Source: Alphaproteobacteria bacterium (GTDB lineage: Bacteria; Pseudomonadota; Alphaproteobacteria; UBA8366). From it: DNA of 43,829 nt. Position numbers and translations under genes: made by a program. The stretch is from contig JAOTYV010000003.1 of assembly GCA_029861675.1 (NCBI GenBank), positions 1-43,829 of the forward strand, in the 5' to 3' direction. Shown here in pieces: positions 1 through 8,569 of this stretch (its first letter is position 1; each line of letters starts with the position of its first letter). Under the pieces are notes generated by a model. That model saw nothing but the letters and a program-made list of their open reading frames with translations, did no database searches and was not told the DNA's origin.

Positions 1-1
1 C

Positions 2-574
2 ATGGGCCATCCGGTGCTGCGCGGGCAGGCCCAGGAGGTGGCGGACCCGACAGCGCCGGAAATCCGGACCCTGATACGCGACATGCTCGAAACAATGGAG
101 GACGCGGACGGCGCCGGTCTTGCTGCACCGCAGGTCCACGTACCCCTTCGCCTGGTGATCTTTCATGTCGCCGCCGAGCGCGGTGAGGCGGAAGACGAAG
201 CGCCGGTACCGTTGACCGTCTTGATAAATCCAGTCATCACCCCGTTGACCGAGGAAAAAGACCTGGACTGGGAAGGATGTCTTTCGGTACCGGGACTGGT
301 TGGCGCGGTGCCGCGGTTTACCCGCATACGCTATCAGGGGGTCGATCCCGCGGGCGACCGGATCGACCGGATTGCCGACGGTTTCCATGCGCGCGTGGTG
401 CAGCATGAATGCGATCATCTTGACGGCATCTTGTACCCGCAACGCATGACCGATCTGGCGCTGCTGATGTATCGCGAGGAAATGCGCCATTTGGCGTCCG
501 GGCAGGATTCGGATGAAGAGGTGGCGGACGAAGACGCCGCGGACGAAGATGCCGCGATCGGGCAGGCCGGATGA
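2..574 (+). CDS. def: Peptide deformylase (5'-partial)
   Basis: Removes the formyl group from the initiator methionine of new proteins in the cytosol. The three family motifs are present in order: GAGLAAPQV (residues 37-45 of the visible part), EGCLSVPG (91-98) and QHECDHLDG (134-142). They supply the metal ligands Cys93, His135 and His139 and the catalytic Glu136. Deformylases of this type usually have some 7-10 residues before the MGHPVLR stretch, so the ATG at position 2 is probably internal and the true start lies left of the window. The last 25 or so residues form an acidic Asp/Glu/Ala-rich tail with short EDAADEDAA-like repeats beyond the core domain. The stop overlaps the next start (ATGA), suggesting translational coupling to COQ9. 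Confidence 0.95.
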   Translation: MGHPVLRGQAQEVADPTAPEIRTLIRDMLETMEDADGAGLAAPQVHVPLRLVIFHVAAERGEAEDEAPVPLTVLINPVITPLTEEKDLDWEGCLSVPGLVGAVPRFTRIRYQGVDPAGDRIDRIADGFHARVVQHECDHLDGILYPQRMTDLALLMYREEMRHLASGQDSDEEVADEDAADEDAAIGQAG

Positions 575-1209
575 GCGCACTGGACGATAGGCGCGCCGAA
601 CTCGTTCTGGCGGCGCTTCCCCATGTTGCCTTTGACGGGTGGAGCCGCCGGGCGATGCACCACGCGGCGCGGGACACCGGCCTGGACCGGATGGCGGCCG
701 ATCGGGCCTTTCCATATGGCGCGGCGGATATGGTGGCGGCCTTCAGCCGGCTGGCGGACCGTCACATGATCGGTGCGCTCGAGCAGCGCGACCTCGCGGC
801 CATGAAGGTGCGGCAGCGGATCAGCGTTGGCGTACGGACGCGGCTGGAAGAGTGGACGCCGCACCGGGAAGCGGTGCGGCGGGGCATTGCGGTTTTCGCT
901 TTGCCGCATAATTCAGGTACGGCTGTACGATGTTTGTACGATACGGTTGATGCAATTTGGTATGCCGCCGGGGATACCGCGACGGACTGGAACTTCTACT
1001 CAAAGCGCGCCCTGCTCGCGGGCGTGTATAGCGCTACCACATTGTATTGGCTGGATGACCGGTCGGACGGGGCTACAGATAGCTGGGCATTTCTCGACCG
1101 GCGCATTGATGACGTGATGCGCATTCCGAAGGTCGGCGCACGCTTAATAAACGTACGCGAATCGATGTTTCGGCCTGTACGCGCATTCTGTGGTGCCAGT
1201 ACGCGTTAG
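571..1209 (+). CDS. COQ9 family ubiquinone biosynthesis protein
   Basis: This is a 212-residue COQ9-family protein. In mitochondria COQ9 binds lipid and supports the COQ7 hydroxylation step of ubiquinone synthesis; bacterial members are assumed to do similar work. The N-terminal third is helical and TetR-like. The family core lies near residues 125-165 and includes DTVDAIWYAAGD, TDWNFYSKRALLAGVY and TTLYWLDD. The start ATG overlaps the deformylase stop by four bases. The gene converges with purK; the 21-bp gap holds no obvious terminator. Conserved mainly in Alphaproteobacteria and mitochondria, it is one of the lineage markers of the window. Confidence 0.9.
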   Translation: MSALDDRRAELVLAALPHVAFDGWSRRAMHHAARDTGLDRMAADRAFPYGAADMVAAFSRLADRHMIGALEQRDLAAMKVRQRISVGVRTRLEEWTPHREAVRRGIAVFALPHNSGTAVRCLYDTVDAIWYAAGDTATDWNFYSKRALLAGVYSATTLYWLDDRSDGATDSWAFLDRRIDDVMRIPKVGARLINVRESMFRPVRAFCGASTR

Positions 1210-1230
1210 GGTGTTATGCCGGGTTGGCTG

Positions 1231-2322
1231 TCAGTCTTTGCGCGGCGTGAGGCGGGTGACGTGGCCCATTTTGCGGCCGGGCCGGATCGCTTCCTTGCCG
1301 TACAGATGCAGCCGGGCACTGGGTTCCGATAGGATATCCAGCCAGGCATTAACTTCATCGCCGATCAAATTCTTCATCACCGCATCGGAGTGTCGTTCGG
1401 GTGAGCCGAGCGGCAGACCGCAAATGGCGCGTATGAGTTGTTGAAACTGGCTTATCGCACAGCCATCGATGGTCCAGTGGCCGGAATTGTGCGGGCGGGG
1501 CGCAATTTCGTTGACCAGCACCTCACCGTCCCAGGTCACGAACATTTCGACGGCCAGTAATCCGATCACGTCGAGCGTGTCGGCGGCGGTGCGGGCGATC
1601 TCGCCGGCACGAGCCGCGATGCCGCCCGAAATGCCCGCGGGAATGATCGTCGTATCGAGAATATGGTTCACGTGCCGATTTTCGACCGGCACGTAAGAGG
1701 CGGTCTCGCCGGTCAGGCCGCGGGCGACGATAACGGAAATTTCCAAGGCGTGGTCGATCCACCCCTCCAGAACCGCATGGTCGGTGCCGAGCGCCGCAAA
1801 GGCCTCGTCAAGCTTGGTGTCGTCGTCGATCCTGATCTGACCCTTGCCGTCATATCCGAACTTGGCGGTCTTGAGCACGGCCGGCCGGCCGATCGCGTCG
1901 ACCGCGGCCTGCAAGGAGGTGAGATCGGTGACGTGTCGGTATGGTGCGGTGCCGATGCCGGCCTTGTTCAGGAAAGTCTTCTCGAGCAGCCGGTCTTGTG
2001 CGGTTGCCAGGACGTCCGGACCCGGTCGCACCGGGACCCGTTCGGCCAAATACCGAACCGACTCTTCGGGGATATTCTCGAATTCCAGCGTCACCACATC
2101 GACCGCTTCGGCAAAGGCGTCCAGGGCCTTCCGGTCATCGTATCCGGCGACGGTGGAGTTGGCGCATACCTGTGCCGCGGGGCTGTCGGGCCGGTCGGCG
2201 AAGGTGTGTGAGCGGTATCCCAGGCGCGCAGCCGCGAGGGCGATCATCCGGCCAAGCTGGCCGTCGCCCAGGATGCCGATGACCGATCCCGGGCCCAGGC
2301 GTTCCGGGCTGGCATTACTCAT
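1231..2322 (-). CDS. purK: N5-carboxyaminoimidazole ribonucleotide synthase
   Basis: PurK carries out the ATP- and bicarbonate-dependent carboxylation of AIR to N5-CAIR in purine synthesis. The 363-residue protein has the N-terminal nucleotide motif as GDGQLGRM (family form usually GGGQLGRM), the ATP-grasp core with [12 protein letters not shown] near residue 155, and the C-terminal [14 protein letters not shown] stretch near 270 that contributes metal and substrate contacts. The start overlaps the 3' end of purE by eight bases, giving the usual purE-purK order on the minus strand and implying translational coupling. Confidence 0.96.
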   Translation of the reverse strand: MSNASPERLGPGSVIGILGDGQLGRMIALAAARLGYRSHTFADRPDSPAAQVCANSTVAGYDDRKALDAFAEAVDVVTLEFENIPEESVRYLAERVPVRPGPDVLATAQDRLLEKTFLNKAGIGTAPYRHVTDLTSLQAAVDAIGRPAVLKTAKFGYDGKGQIRIDDDTKLDEAFAALGTDHAVLEGWIDHALEISVIVARGLTGETASYVPVENRHVNHILDTTIIPAGISGGIAARAGEIARTAADTLDVIGLLAVEMFVTWDGEVLVNEIAPRPHNSGHWTIDGCAISQFQQLIRAICGLPLGSPERHSDAVMKNLIGDEVNAWLDILSEPSARLHLYGKEAIRPGRKMGHVTRLTPRKD

Positions 2323-2806
2323 CGCTGGGATTCAGGCCGACCCCCGAGGTTTGATTGGCGCGCCAATCGTCCAGCGCGGCGGCGGCGGCCGGATCGGAGA
2401 GCGCGATAACCGCGGCGGCAAGCAGGGCCGCGTTGATCGCGCCGGCGCGGCCGATGGCAAGCGTACCCACCGGTATGCCGGCCGGCATCTGGACGATCGA
2501 CATCAGGCTGTCCATGCCCTTCAACGCCTTGCTTTCAATCGGAACGCCGAACACCGGCAGCGGGGTCATCGACGCGGTCATGCCGGGCAGATGAGCGGCC
2601 CCGCCGGCCCCGGCGATGATCGTCTTCAACCCGCGTTCGCGTGCGCTTTCCGCGTAGTCGACCAGCCGTTTCGGCGTCCGGTGGGCGGAAACGATACACG
2701 TTTCATGGGAAATGCCCAGTTTTTCGAGCGTTTCCGCAGCATGGCGCATGGTTGGCCAGTCGGACTGGCTTCCCATGATGATTCCTACAACGGGTATTTC
2801 GGCCAT
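2315..2806 (-). CDS. purE: N5-CAIR mutase, catalytic subunit
   Basis: PurE converts N5-CAIR to CAIR, the step after PurK. The 163-residue protein is of normal length for class I PurE. It has the substrate-binding GSQSDWPTM near residue 12, [10 protein letters not shown] near 40 with the catalytic His, and [11 protein letters not shown] near 67. A purine-rich stretch (GGGAGG) lies on the minus strand about 13 bases before the ATG, a long spacing, so the ribosome site is not certain. First gene of the purEK operon; the region between it and the downstream end of the ScfR-like gene at 2921 is only about 115 bp and must contain its promoter. Confidence 0.96.
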   Translation of the reverse strand: MAEIPVVGIIMGSQSDWPTMRHAAETLEKLGISHETCIVSAHRTPKRLVDYAESARERGLKTIIAGAGGAAHLPGMTASMTPLPVFGVPIESKALKGMDSLMSIVQMPAGIPVGTLAIGRAGAINAALLAAAVIALSDPAAAAALDDWRANQTSGVGLNPSDE

Positions 2807-2920
2807 TCGGCTCGCGGCCTCCCTCTGCCCTTCCGGAGGGTCCGGAGCGGCGCATTATAGGCAGCGATCGGGGCCGCGCAAGCCGCAGGGGCGGCGCTAC
2901 CCCGTTGATTGGCGGATTTC

Positions 2921-4384
2921 CTAGGGTGCGGTGACGTACGCGGACAGGCCACGGGTGTTCTCGTCGATGTTGAGCCTGTGGTGCACCGGCGGGAAGGCGC
3001 GCTGCTGGCAATCCATCCGTTCGCAGGACCGGCATTGAATGCCCGCGGGAATGGCGCGGTCCGGGCGTTCCAGGTCGATGCCGTCGGAATAGACCAGTTG
3101 CCGGGCATGCACCAGCTCGCAGCCGAGGCCGATCGAGAGAATGCGTTGCGGTGTGCCGTATCCGCCGGCCCGTTTCTGAACCGTCCGCGCGATGCAAAAA
3201 TAACTGTTGCCGTCGGACATCTGCGAAACCTGGGCGTTGATGACGCCGGGCGAGAGGAAGGCCGTGTAGGCGTTCCAACGCGGACAAGCGCCGCCATGGC
3301 GCGGAATTCGGAGGCCGGAGGCGCTAAAGCGCTTCGAGATGTTGCCGGCGATGTCGACCCGCAGCATATGCATCGGCACGCCTTCGGCGCCGGGGCGTTG
3401 GAGGGTGGTTAGACGATGGCAGATTTGCTCGAAATTCGCTCCGAAATGGTGTTGCAGCAGCTCGATGTCGTAGCGCAGGGTCCGTGCCGTCTCGAGGAAG
3501 GGGGCGTAGGGCATCATCAGCGCGCCGGCGAAATAATTGGCCAGCGTGACGCGGCCGAGCGCGCGCGCGTCGGGCGTCCGGAGCCCGCCTTCCAGCAGCA
3601 ATGTGTCGAAGACCGGGCTGGCGGCGAGCAGTCCGATCTGGTGGCCGATCTGAAAGATTCGGCTGCTGCGTGGCAGCATGTCGGATATTTCCAACCGCCG
3701 CGTTGCCGCGTCGTATCGGCGCACGGCTTCCGCACCGGGTGCCGGCGGCAGGATCACGACCCGCACGCCATAGACGTTTTCGAGGTGGCGGATCATGCCC
3801 GGCAACGGGTCGCCCGTGCCGAGCACCGCTTCCGCCCGCACGCGCTCGGCTTCTTCCTCGATATCGCCGAAGTAGTTGCCGTTCTCCTGAATAAAATCTC
3901 CCACCTGATCGCCGGGAAGCCGGGATTCGAACTCCAGGAGCGCTTCGGCCTCCTCGGAAAGTTGTGCCGCCAGGCTGCGCATATCGGTCTGGGCATTCCG
4001 GAAACTATCGTAGAGCGCGATCACGGCCTTTGCGGCGACCGGCGCCGCGCTCACCAGTTCGCGAATTTCCGTGTTGGTCAGATCGTGGTCGTCGAACATC
4101 GTGTCATCGAAGGTTTCCATCAAATCGGCGACCAGCCGGCTTTCATCATCGTCGGACAGATCCGCGATGTTGAGGGCGAAAACCTCGGCTAACTTCAATA
4201 GTAGTCCGACCGTAACGTTGCGATGGTTATGCTCAATCAGATTGAGATAACTAGGTGAGATGCCTAGCCGCTCGGCGAGTTGCGCCTGGCTCAGCCGGTT
4301 TTCGCGGCGTAACCGGCGGATTTTCGCACCGAGGCGCACCTTCAGGCGGCTGGCCTTGGTCGGAGCCTGAATTTCAGCGGGCAT
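2921..4384 (-). CDS. ScfR/RamB-like regulator, XRE HTH plus DUF2083
   Basis: This 487-residue regulator belongs to the RamB/ScfR family, which controls glyoxylate-shunt and short-chain acyl-CoA genes. An XRE-type helix-turn-helix occupies roughly residues 12-66 (QAQLAERLGISPSYLNLIE). A central IrrE-like domain has GHQIG where active IrrE/ImmA proteases have HExxH, so the catalytic Glu is missing and the domain is probably a ligand sensor. The C-terminal DUF2083-like part has Cys pairs (CRSCERMDC near the end) that might bind metal. The frame is open back to 4519, but those 45 extra residues are read from AT-rich intergenic DNA and do not look like protein, so I chose the ATG at 4384. Divergent transcription from isocitrate lyase points to aceA as the target. 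Confidence 0.88.
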   Translation of the reverse strand: MPAEIQAPTKASRLKVRLGAKIRRLRRENRLSQAQLAERLGISPSYLNLIEHNHRNVTVGLLLKLAEVFALNIADLSDDDESRLVADLMETFDDTMFDDHDLTNTEIRELVSAAPVAAKAVIALYDSFRNAQTDMRSLAAQLSEEAEALLEFESRLPGDQVGDFIQENGNYFGDIEEEAERVRAEAVLGTGDPLPGMIRHLENVYGVRVVILPPAPGAEAVRRYDAATRRLEISDMLPRSSRIFQIGHQIGLLAASPVFDTLLLEGGLRTPDARALGRVTLANYFAGALMMPYAPFLETARTLRYDIELLQHHFGANFEQICHRLTTLQRPGAEGVPMHMLRVDIAGNISKRFSASGLRIPRHGGACPRWNAYTAFLSPGVINAQVSQMSDGNSYFCIARTVQKRAGGYGTPQRILSIGLGCELVHARQLVYSDGIDLERPDRAIPAGIQCRSCERMDCQQRAFPPVHHRLNIDENTRGLSAYVTAP

Positions 4385-4603
4385 GGCGATGCCTTTATTT
4401 ACAATAATGACAATTTTCAAAAACTTGATTTTCAAAAATTTACATGAAAATAAATGGTATACCAAGAAGTTATTGACGTACCGATGAACTAGTAATTTAT
4501 TTACATCAACAAAATTCACAGCTTTTCAGTGCTTATGACTCGCCCATCGGGAAGACTACGCACTTAAAAAGACGAAACGATTTAAACCCAAGTGAGGCAC
4601 GCC
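4385..4603. promoter_or_regulatory. AT-rich divergent control region, scfR-like / aceA
   Basis: This 219-bp region is strikingly AT-rich compared with its neighbours and lies between divergent starts. ATTTTCAAAAA occurs twice, at 4413-4423 and 4428-4438, exactly 15 bp apart; each copy contains the near-palindrome TTTTCAAAA. TTTATTTACA occurs twice, at 4394-4403 and 4496-4505. A possible aceA promoter is TTGACG (4473-4478), a 17-bp spacer and TTTATT (4496-4501), which would put the second TTTATTTACA on the -10 box. RamB sites in Corynebacterium centre on TTTGCAAA-like sequences, so the TTTTCAAAA copies are plausible operators, but that is inference. A GTGAGG ribosome site precedes the aceA ATG. 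Confidence 0.55.
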
Positions 4604-6010
4604 ATGAATGAGATTTTCCAACCGACCAAGCCGATGCAGGAGAAAATGAGCACCGGAACCGAGTCCCTAAACGACGCCTGCAGCCGTGACCGGCTCACCT
4701 CGTTGACCGAATACGACGACGGCAACCCGGCAACGATCGTACCCGACGCGCTGAAACCGGCGGTCGTTCCCGGAGAAATGGATCAGGTACGGCGCGATTA
4801 CACGGCGAAAGACGTCGAGCGGCTGCGCGGGTCGATCCGCGTTCGCCATACCCTGGCGGAAGTCGGCGCCCGCAAACTCCGGCGGCTGTTGCAGGACGAG
4901 GAATTCGTTCCCACGTTCGGTGCCTTCACCGGCAACCAGGCGGTGCAGCATGCCAAGGCGGGCCTGAAGGCGATTTACCTCTCCGGCTGGCAGGTTGCGG
5001 CCGATGCGAACAGCGCGGGGCACATGTACCCGGACCAGAGCCTCTATCCGGTCGACAGCGTACCCAACGTGATCAAGCGCATGAACCAGGCGCTGATGCG
5101 GGCCGACCAGGTTCAGCATTTGGAGCGCATGGACGGCGTTTCGTCGGAAGAGACCGACTACATGCTGCCGATCATTGCCGACGCCGAAGCCGGCTTCGGC
5201 GGCCCCCTCAACGCCTTCGAATTGATGAAGGCGATGATCGAGGCCGGCGCGAGCGGCGTCCATTTCGAGGATCAACTCGCATCGGAGAAGAAATGCGGCC
5301 ATCTCGGCGGCAAGGTGCTGGTACCCACATCGAGCTTCATCCGGACGCTGAATGCGGCCCGGCTGGCGGCGGACGTTATGGACGTGCCGACTGTTCTGAT
5401 GGCGCGCACCGACGCCGATGCGGCCCAATTGATCACCAGTGACGTCGATGAGCGGGATCGTCCGTTCCTGGCCGGCGAGCGGACGGCGGAAGGTTTCTAC
5501 CGGATCACCGGCGGAATCGAGATGGCGATTGCCCGGGGCCTCGCCTACGCGCCCTATGCGGATTTGATCTGGTGTGAGACGTCGACGCCGGATCTCGCCG
5601 AGGCGAAGCGGTTCGCCGAATCGATCCGAAAAGAGTATCCGGGGCAAATGTTCGCCTATAACTGTTCGCCCTCGTTCAATTGGGCGAAGCATCTCGGAAA
5701 GTCCGAAATGGAGCATTTCCAGCGTGAACTGGCGGCGATGGGCTACAAGTACCAGTTCATCACCCTGGCCGGTTTCCACAGCTTGAACTATACCACGTTC
5801 ATGCTGGCGCGCGCCTACCGCGATCGCGGAATGGCCGCCTACTCCGAGTTGCAACAGGCGGAATTCGCCGCCGAATCGGATGGTTATACGGCGACCCGTC
5901 ACCAGCGGGAAGTCGGGACCGGCTATTTCGACGCGGTATCGAACACCGTTTCCGGCGGGCAGTCCTCGACCACCGCCATGGCCGGCTCCACCGAGTCCGC
6001 GCAGTTCTAA
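4604..6010 (+). CDS. aceA: Isocitrate lyase
   Basis: Splits isocitrate into glyoxylate and succinate, the first step of the glyoxylate shunt used for growth on acetate and other C2-yielding substrates. The 468-residue protein has the catalytic KKCGH motif near residue 225, the [11 protein letters not shown] and VHFEDQ metal-site region before it, WCETSTPDL near 325 and NCSPSFNW near 355. The ATG at 4604 is preferred to the GTG at 4592 because GTGAGG sits about six bases before it. The first 40 or so residues are variable sequence before the TIM-barrel core. Malate synthase is not in the window. A strong hairpin terminator follows at 6045. Confidence 0.97.
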   Translation: MNEIFQPTKPMQEKMSTGTESLNDACSRDRLTSLTEYDDGNPATIVPDALKPAVVPGEMDQVRRDYTAKDVERLRGSIRVRHTLAEVGARKLRRLLQDEEFVPTFGAFTGNQAVQHAKAGLKAIYLSGWQVAADANSAGHMYPDQSLYPVDSVPNVIKRMNQALMRADQVQHLERMDGVSSEETDYMLPIIADAEAGFGGPLNAFELMKAMIEAGASGVHFEDQLASEKKCGHLGGKVLVPTSSFIRTLNAARLAADVMDVPTVLMARTDADAAQLITSDVDERDRPFLAGERTAEGFYRITGGIEMAIARGLAYAPYADLIWCETSTPDLAEAKRFAESIRKEYPGQMFAYNCSPSFNWAKHLGKSEMEHFQRELAAMGYKYQFITLAGFHSLNYTTFMLARAYRDRGMAAYSELQQAEFAAESDGYTATRHQREVGTGYFDAVSNTVSGGQSSTTAMAGSTESAQF

Positions 6011-6044
6011 GCGCAGACCCGCGAATTTCCGGATAATACGGAAC

Positions 6045-6076
6045 GCGCCCACCGCTCACCGGTGGGCGCTTTCTTT
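6045..6076 (+). terminator. Intrinsic terminator after aceA
   Basis: GCGCCCACCG (6045-6054) pairs perfectly with CGGTGGGCGC (6060-6069) around the loop CTCAC, followed by TTTCTTT. It closes the aceA transcript 35 bp after the stop codon. Confidence 0.85.
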
Positions 6077-6126
6077 GTGCCGCCCGACCGGTAGAGGGCG
6101 CCGGCATGCCTAAAAATGCCCGGGAT

Positions 6127-6327
6127 CTAAGCGATAATATCGGGCAGAAGGCTGTCTTCCAGCCGCGTTATCTCGTCCTTCAACACGAGCTTTCGCTTCT
6201 TCAAACGCTGGATTGTGATCTGGTCGAAAGGCGGACTTTCGGTAACGCGGCCAATCGCATCGTCCAGATCGCGATGTTCGAGGCGCAGCTCTTCCAATCG
6301 GAGCCGAATAGATTCTTTATCGTCCAT
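6127..6327 (-). CDS. YdcH/DUF465 family small protein
   Basis: A 66-residue, highly charged helical protein of the DUF465 (YdcH) family, recognised from the pattern LRLEHRDLDDAI, then IQRLKKRKLVLKDEI near residues 40-55. Function is unknown; members are predicted to be short antiparallel helical hairpins. The frame is open upstream to a TTG at 6375, but the ATG at 6327 gives the usual family length, so I chose it although no good ribosome site is visible. A second member lies on the opposite strand at 8216, so the two flank the pfk/TIGR02444 pair. Confidence 0.85.
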   Translation of the reverse strand: MDDKESIRLRLEELRLEHRDLDDAIGRVTESPPFDQITIQRLKKRKLVLKDEITRLEDSLLPDIIA

Positions 6328-6448
6328 CGTATTGTTCAATTGATGACGTTGCTCCCTGGTATGCGATACTAGCAAAATACCGGCGCGATTGCGGAACTCT
6401 TTATTTTCGGCCGGTGATCATCGCAACGCTTGGCGATGGGGGGAAATG

Positions 6449-7534
6449 ATGGGCGACATTCGACGCATCGGCATTTTGACGAGTGGCGGCGATTGTGCCG
6501 GACTCAATGCGGTGTTGCGCGCGGCGGTTCACCGCGCGGTTCTCGGCTATGATTGGGAGATCATGGGGATCGAGCAAGGAACCGCGGGGCTGATGGAACG
6601 CCCGCTCCACGCCCGGAACCTCACGGTCGAAGCATTCGACGGCACGATTCTCCGCCGCGGCGGCACAATTCTGGGAACCACCAACAGCGGCAATCCGTTC
6701 AAATTTCCGCTGCCGGACGGCGGTTTCACGGACCGGTCGCAGGAGGTGATCGACGGCTACCGTGAGCTGGGACTCGACGCCCTGATCGGTATCGGCGGCG
6801 ATGGCAGTCAGGCCATACTTCGACGGCTTGCACAGCAAGGCGGGATCAATCTCGTTTGTATCCCCAAAACCATCGATAACGATATTGGCCTTACCGAAGT
6901 CTCGATCGGATATGACACCGCCGTACAGGCCGCCACCGAAGCGCTCGATAGCCTGCAGCCTACCGCGGCGAGCCATCGCCGGGTGATGATCCTGGAGGTG
7001 ATGGGGCGGGACGCCGGCCACATCGCCATCGCTGCCGGTATTGCCGGTGGCGCCGATGTCATTCTTATTCCGGAAATTCCCTACACGCTGGCGACGGTCG
7101 CCGACAAAATCGAGCACGTCACGGAACACGGCCATAACTTCCTGCTGATCGTTGTCGCGGAAGCGGTGCGCAGCGAAGACGGAAAACGGGTCGGGCGCAT
7201 GTCGGGCGGGAAGATTCGTTATGGCGGGATCGGCCACTATCTCGGCGAGAAACTGGCCGCGATGACCGGCGCCGAGATCCGCGTAACCGTGCTCGGCCAT
7301 ATCCAGCGTGGGGGATCGCCGGACGCCCGCGACCGGCTCATGGCGTCCGCCTTCGGCGTGCATGCCGTCGACCTGATCGCGGCAGGCCGGTTCGACCGCA
7401 TGGTTGCCTGGCGCGACCGGTCGGTCGTTGACGTGCCGCTTGCCGAGGTCATCGCCGCACCCAAGGTTGTCGAGGTTGACGGACCCATCGTGCGCACGGC
7501 GCGCGCGCTGGGTATTTGCCTGGGAGACCGATGA
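6449..7534 (+). CDS. 6-phosphofructokinase
   Basis: Phosphorylates fructose 6-phosphate to fructose 1,6-bisphosphate. The 361-residue protein shows the N-terminal ILTSGGDCAGLNAV loop, IGIGGDGSQ near residue 115, PKTIDNDIG near 138, EVMGRDAGH near 182 and the C-terminal LGHIQRGGSPDARDR near 285. The phosphoryl-donor positions read Gly in GGDG (ATP type) and Lys in PKTIDND (seen in PPi enzymes and in some ATP enzymes such as those of plants), so ATP is the more likely donor but not proven. GGGGGGAA just before tandem ATGs at 6446 and 6449 favours 6449 by spacing. Its stop overlaps the next start (ATGA). Many Alphaproteobacteria lack Pfk; the class I aldolase at 40744 fits a working upper glycolysis here. 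Confidence 0.93.
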   Translation: MGDIRRIGILTSGGDCAGLNAVLRAAVHRAVLGYDWEIMGIEQGTAGLMERPLHARNLTVEAFDGTILRRGGTILGTTNSGNPFKFPLPDGGFTDRSQEVIDGYRELGLDALIGIGGDGSQAILRRLAQQGGINLVCIPKTIDNDIGLTEVSIGYDTAVQAATEALDSLQPTAASHRRVMILEVMGRDAGHIAIAAGIAGGADVILIPEIPYTLATVADKIEHVTEHGHNFLLIVVAEAVRSEDGKRVGRMSGGKIRYGGIGHYLGEKLAAMTGAEIRVTVLGHIQRGGSPDARDRLMASAFGVHAVDLIAAGRFDRMVAWRDRSVVDVPLAEVIAAPKVVEVDGPIVRTARALGICLGDR

Positions 7535-8046
7535 GCACGGCCCCCGATAACCCATTCTGGGCGTTCTCTCTGCGGGTTTACCGGCGCGCGGGGGTGGCGC
7601 CGGCCTGTTTGCGGCTGCAGGACGGGTATGACGTCGATGTGAATCTCCTGTTGTATTGCTGCTGGCGGGGGACCGTTGATGGCGTGGCAATGCCACAATC
7701 AGATATCGATGCGGCGATGCGCCTGGTCGACGTGTGGCGGGAAAGCGTGGTCCGGCCGCTGCGTGAGACGCGGCGGTGCATGAAGGCGGGCTATGACGGC
7801 TTCGACCGCACTGGATCCGATGCTCTGCGGAGTGAGGTCAAACGATTGGAACTCGACGCCGAACGGTTGCAGCAAGCGGCGCTCTTCGAGTCGGGCCGCA
7901 AGTCCGCCGCGAGCGCCGCTGTCCCGGGCGGGTCTGATGCCGCGCGGAGCAATGTCGCCGCCTATCTCAATGCCATGGGGGCCGATCTGGATGTAGACGC
8001 CAAGGCCGATTGCGCCCTGATTCTAGAGCGTTGCTGTGATGGATGA
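7531..8046 (+). CDS. TIGR02444 (DUF2390) family protein
   Basis: A 171-residue protein of the TIGR02444 family of unknown function. The recognisable start is NPFWAFSLRVYRRAGVAPACLRLQD, followed by DVNLLLYCCWRG and a helical middle with W-R-x-x-V-V-R-P-L-R (residues near 70-80). It is rich in Cys and Arg with no membrane segment or signal peptide. The ATG at 7531 overlaps the phosphofructokinase stop, so the two genes are probably translationally coupled; the coupling does not by itself show a metabolic role. Confidence 0.82.
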   Translation: MSTAPDNPFWAFSLRVYRRAGVAPACLRLQDGYDVDVNLLLYCCWRGTVDGVAMPQSDIDAAMRLVDVWRESVVRPLRETRRCMKAGYDGFDRTGSDALRSEVKRLELDAERLQQAALFESGRKSAASAAVPGGSDAARSNVAAYLNAMGADLDVDAKADCALILERCCDG

Positions 8047-8215
8047 TCGGCATTTATGGGGAATCACGGTCCGCCGGGCAAAATTTCCGCCGGCGGTTGA
8101 TATCGCAGATGATGACATCCATTGGCATAGCGGATACTATATTTGGTGCTGTGGTGGGCAGTAGAATTACGGGGAAGAGGGTCGCAGTCGCTTAAATCAA
8201 CCACTGGAGGATTCC

Positions 8216-8419
8216 ATGGAGCAAATGGGCGTTATCGGTGAAGATAGTGTTTCGTCAATGCATGATCGGGTGCAGATGCTGAAGGAACAGCACAATCAGA
8301 TCGATGCAAAATTAAGGCAAGAAGAAGCACGACCATTGCCTGACTCGCTCACAATCGCCACGTTGAAACGACAAAAACTTGCGATCAAGGATGAAATCGC
8401 CCAATTATCGGACGACTGA
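8216..8419 (+). CDS. YdcH/DUF465 family small protein (second copy)
   Basis: A 67-residue charged helical protein of the DUF465 family, homologous to the one at 6127-6327: both share the pattern of a central Leu-rich helix, Pro-Asp turn, and T-I-x-x-L-K-R-x-K-L-x-x-K-D-E-I near the C-terminus. A strong GGAGG lies six bases before the ATG. The roughly 170 bp upstream hold no other gene and must contain its promoter. Function unknown. Confidence 0.88.
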   Translation: MEQMGVIGEDSVSSMHDRVQMLKEQHNQIDAKLRQEEARPLPDSLTIATLKRQKLAIKDEIAQLSDD

Positions 8420-8569
8420 TTTCATCGATTGAATCGACGCGAATGGCGCCGGCGCCCGGCGAAGTTTGACGATCGGGCGCTGAGTAGTGGATAGTCTGCG
8501 GCCTGCTCCGGCGGGCCGGACAGGGTCGGTCGACCCATCTCAAACAGACTTCACAAAACGTCATTCGTC

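Noticed and set aside
4385..4519. Longer N-terminus for the ScfR-like regulator
   Set aside because: Its 45 residues are rich in Ile, Lys, Phe and Asn from AT-rich intergenic DNA, unlike any regulator N-terminus, and would cover the repeats of the control region.
4667..6052. A 461-codon frame opposite isocitrate lyase
   Set aside because: Shadow of aceA; no recognisable motif or ribosome site.
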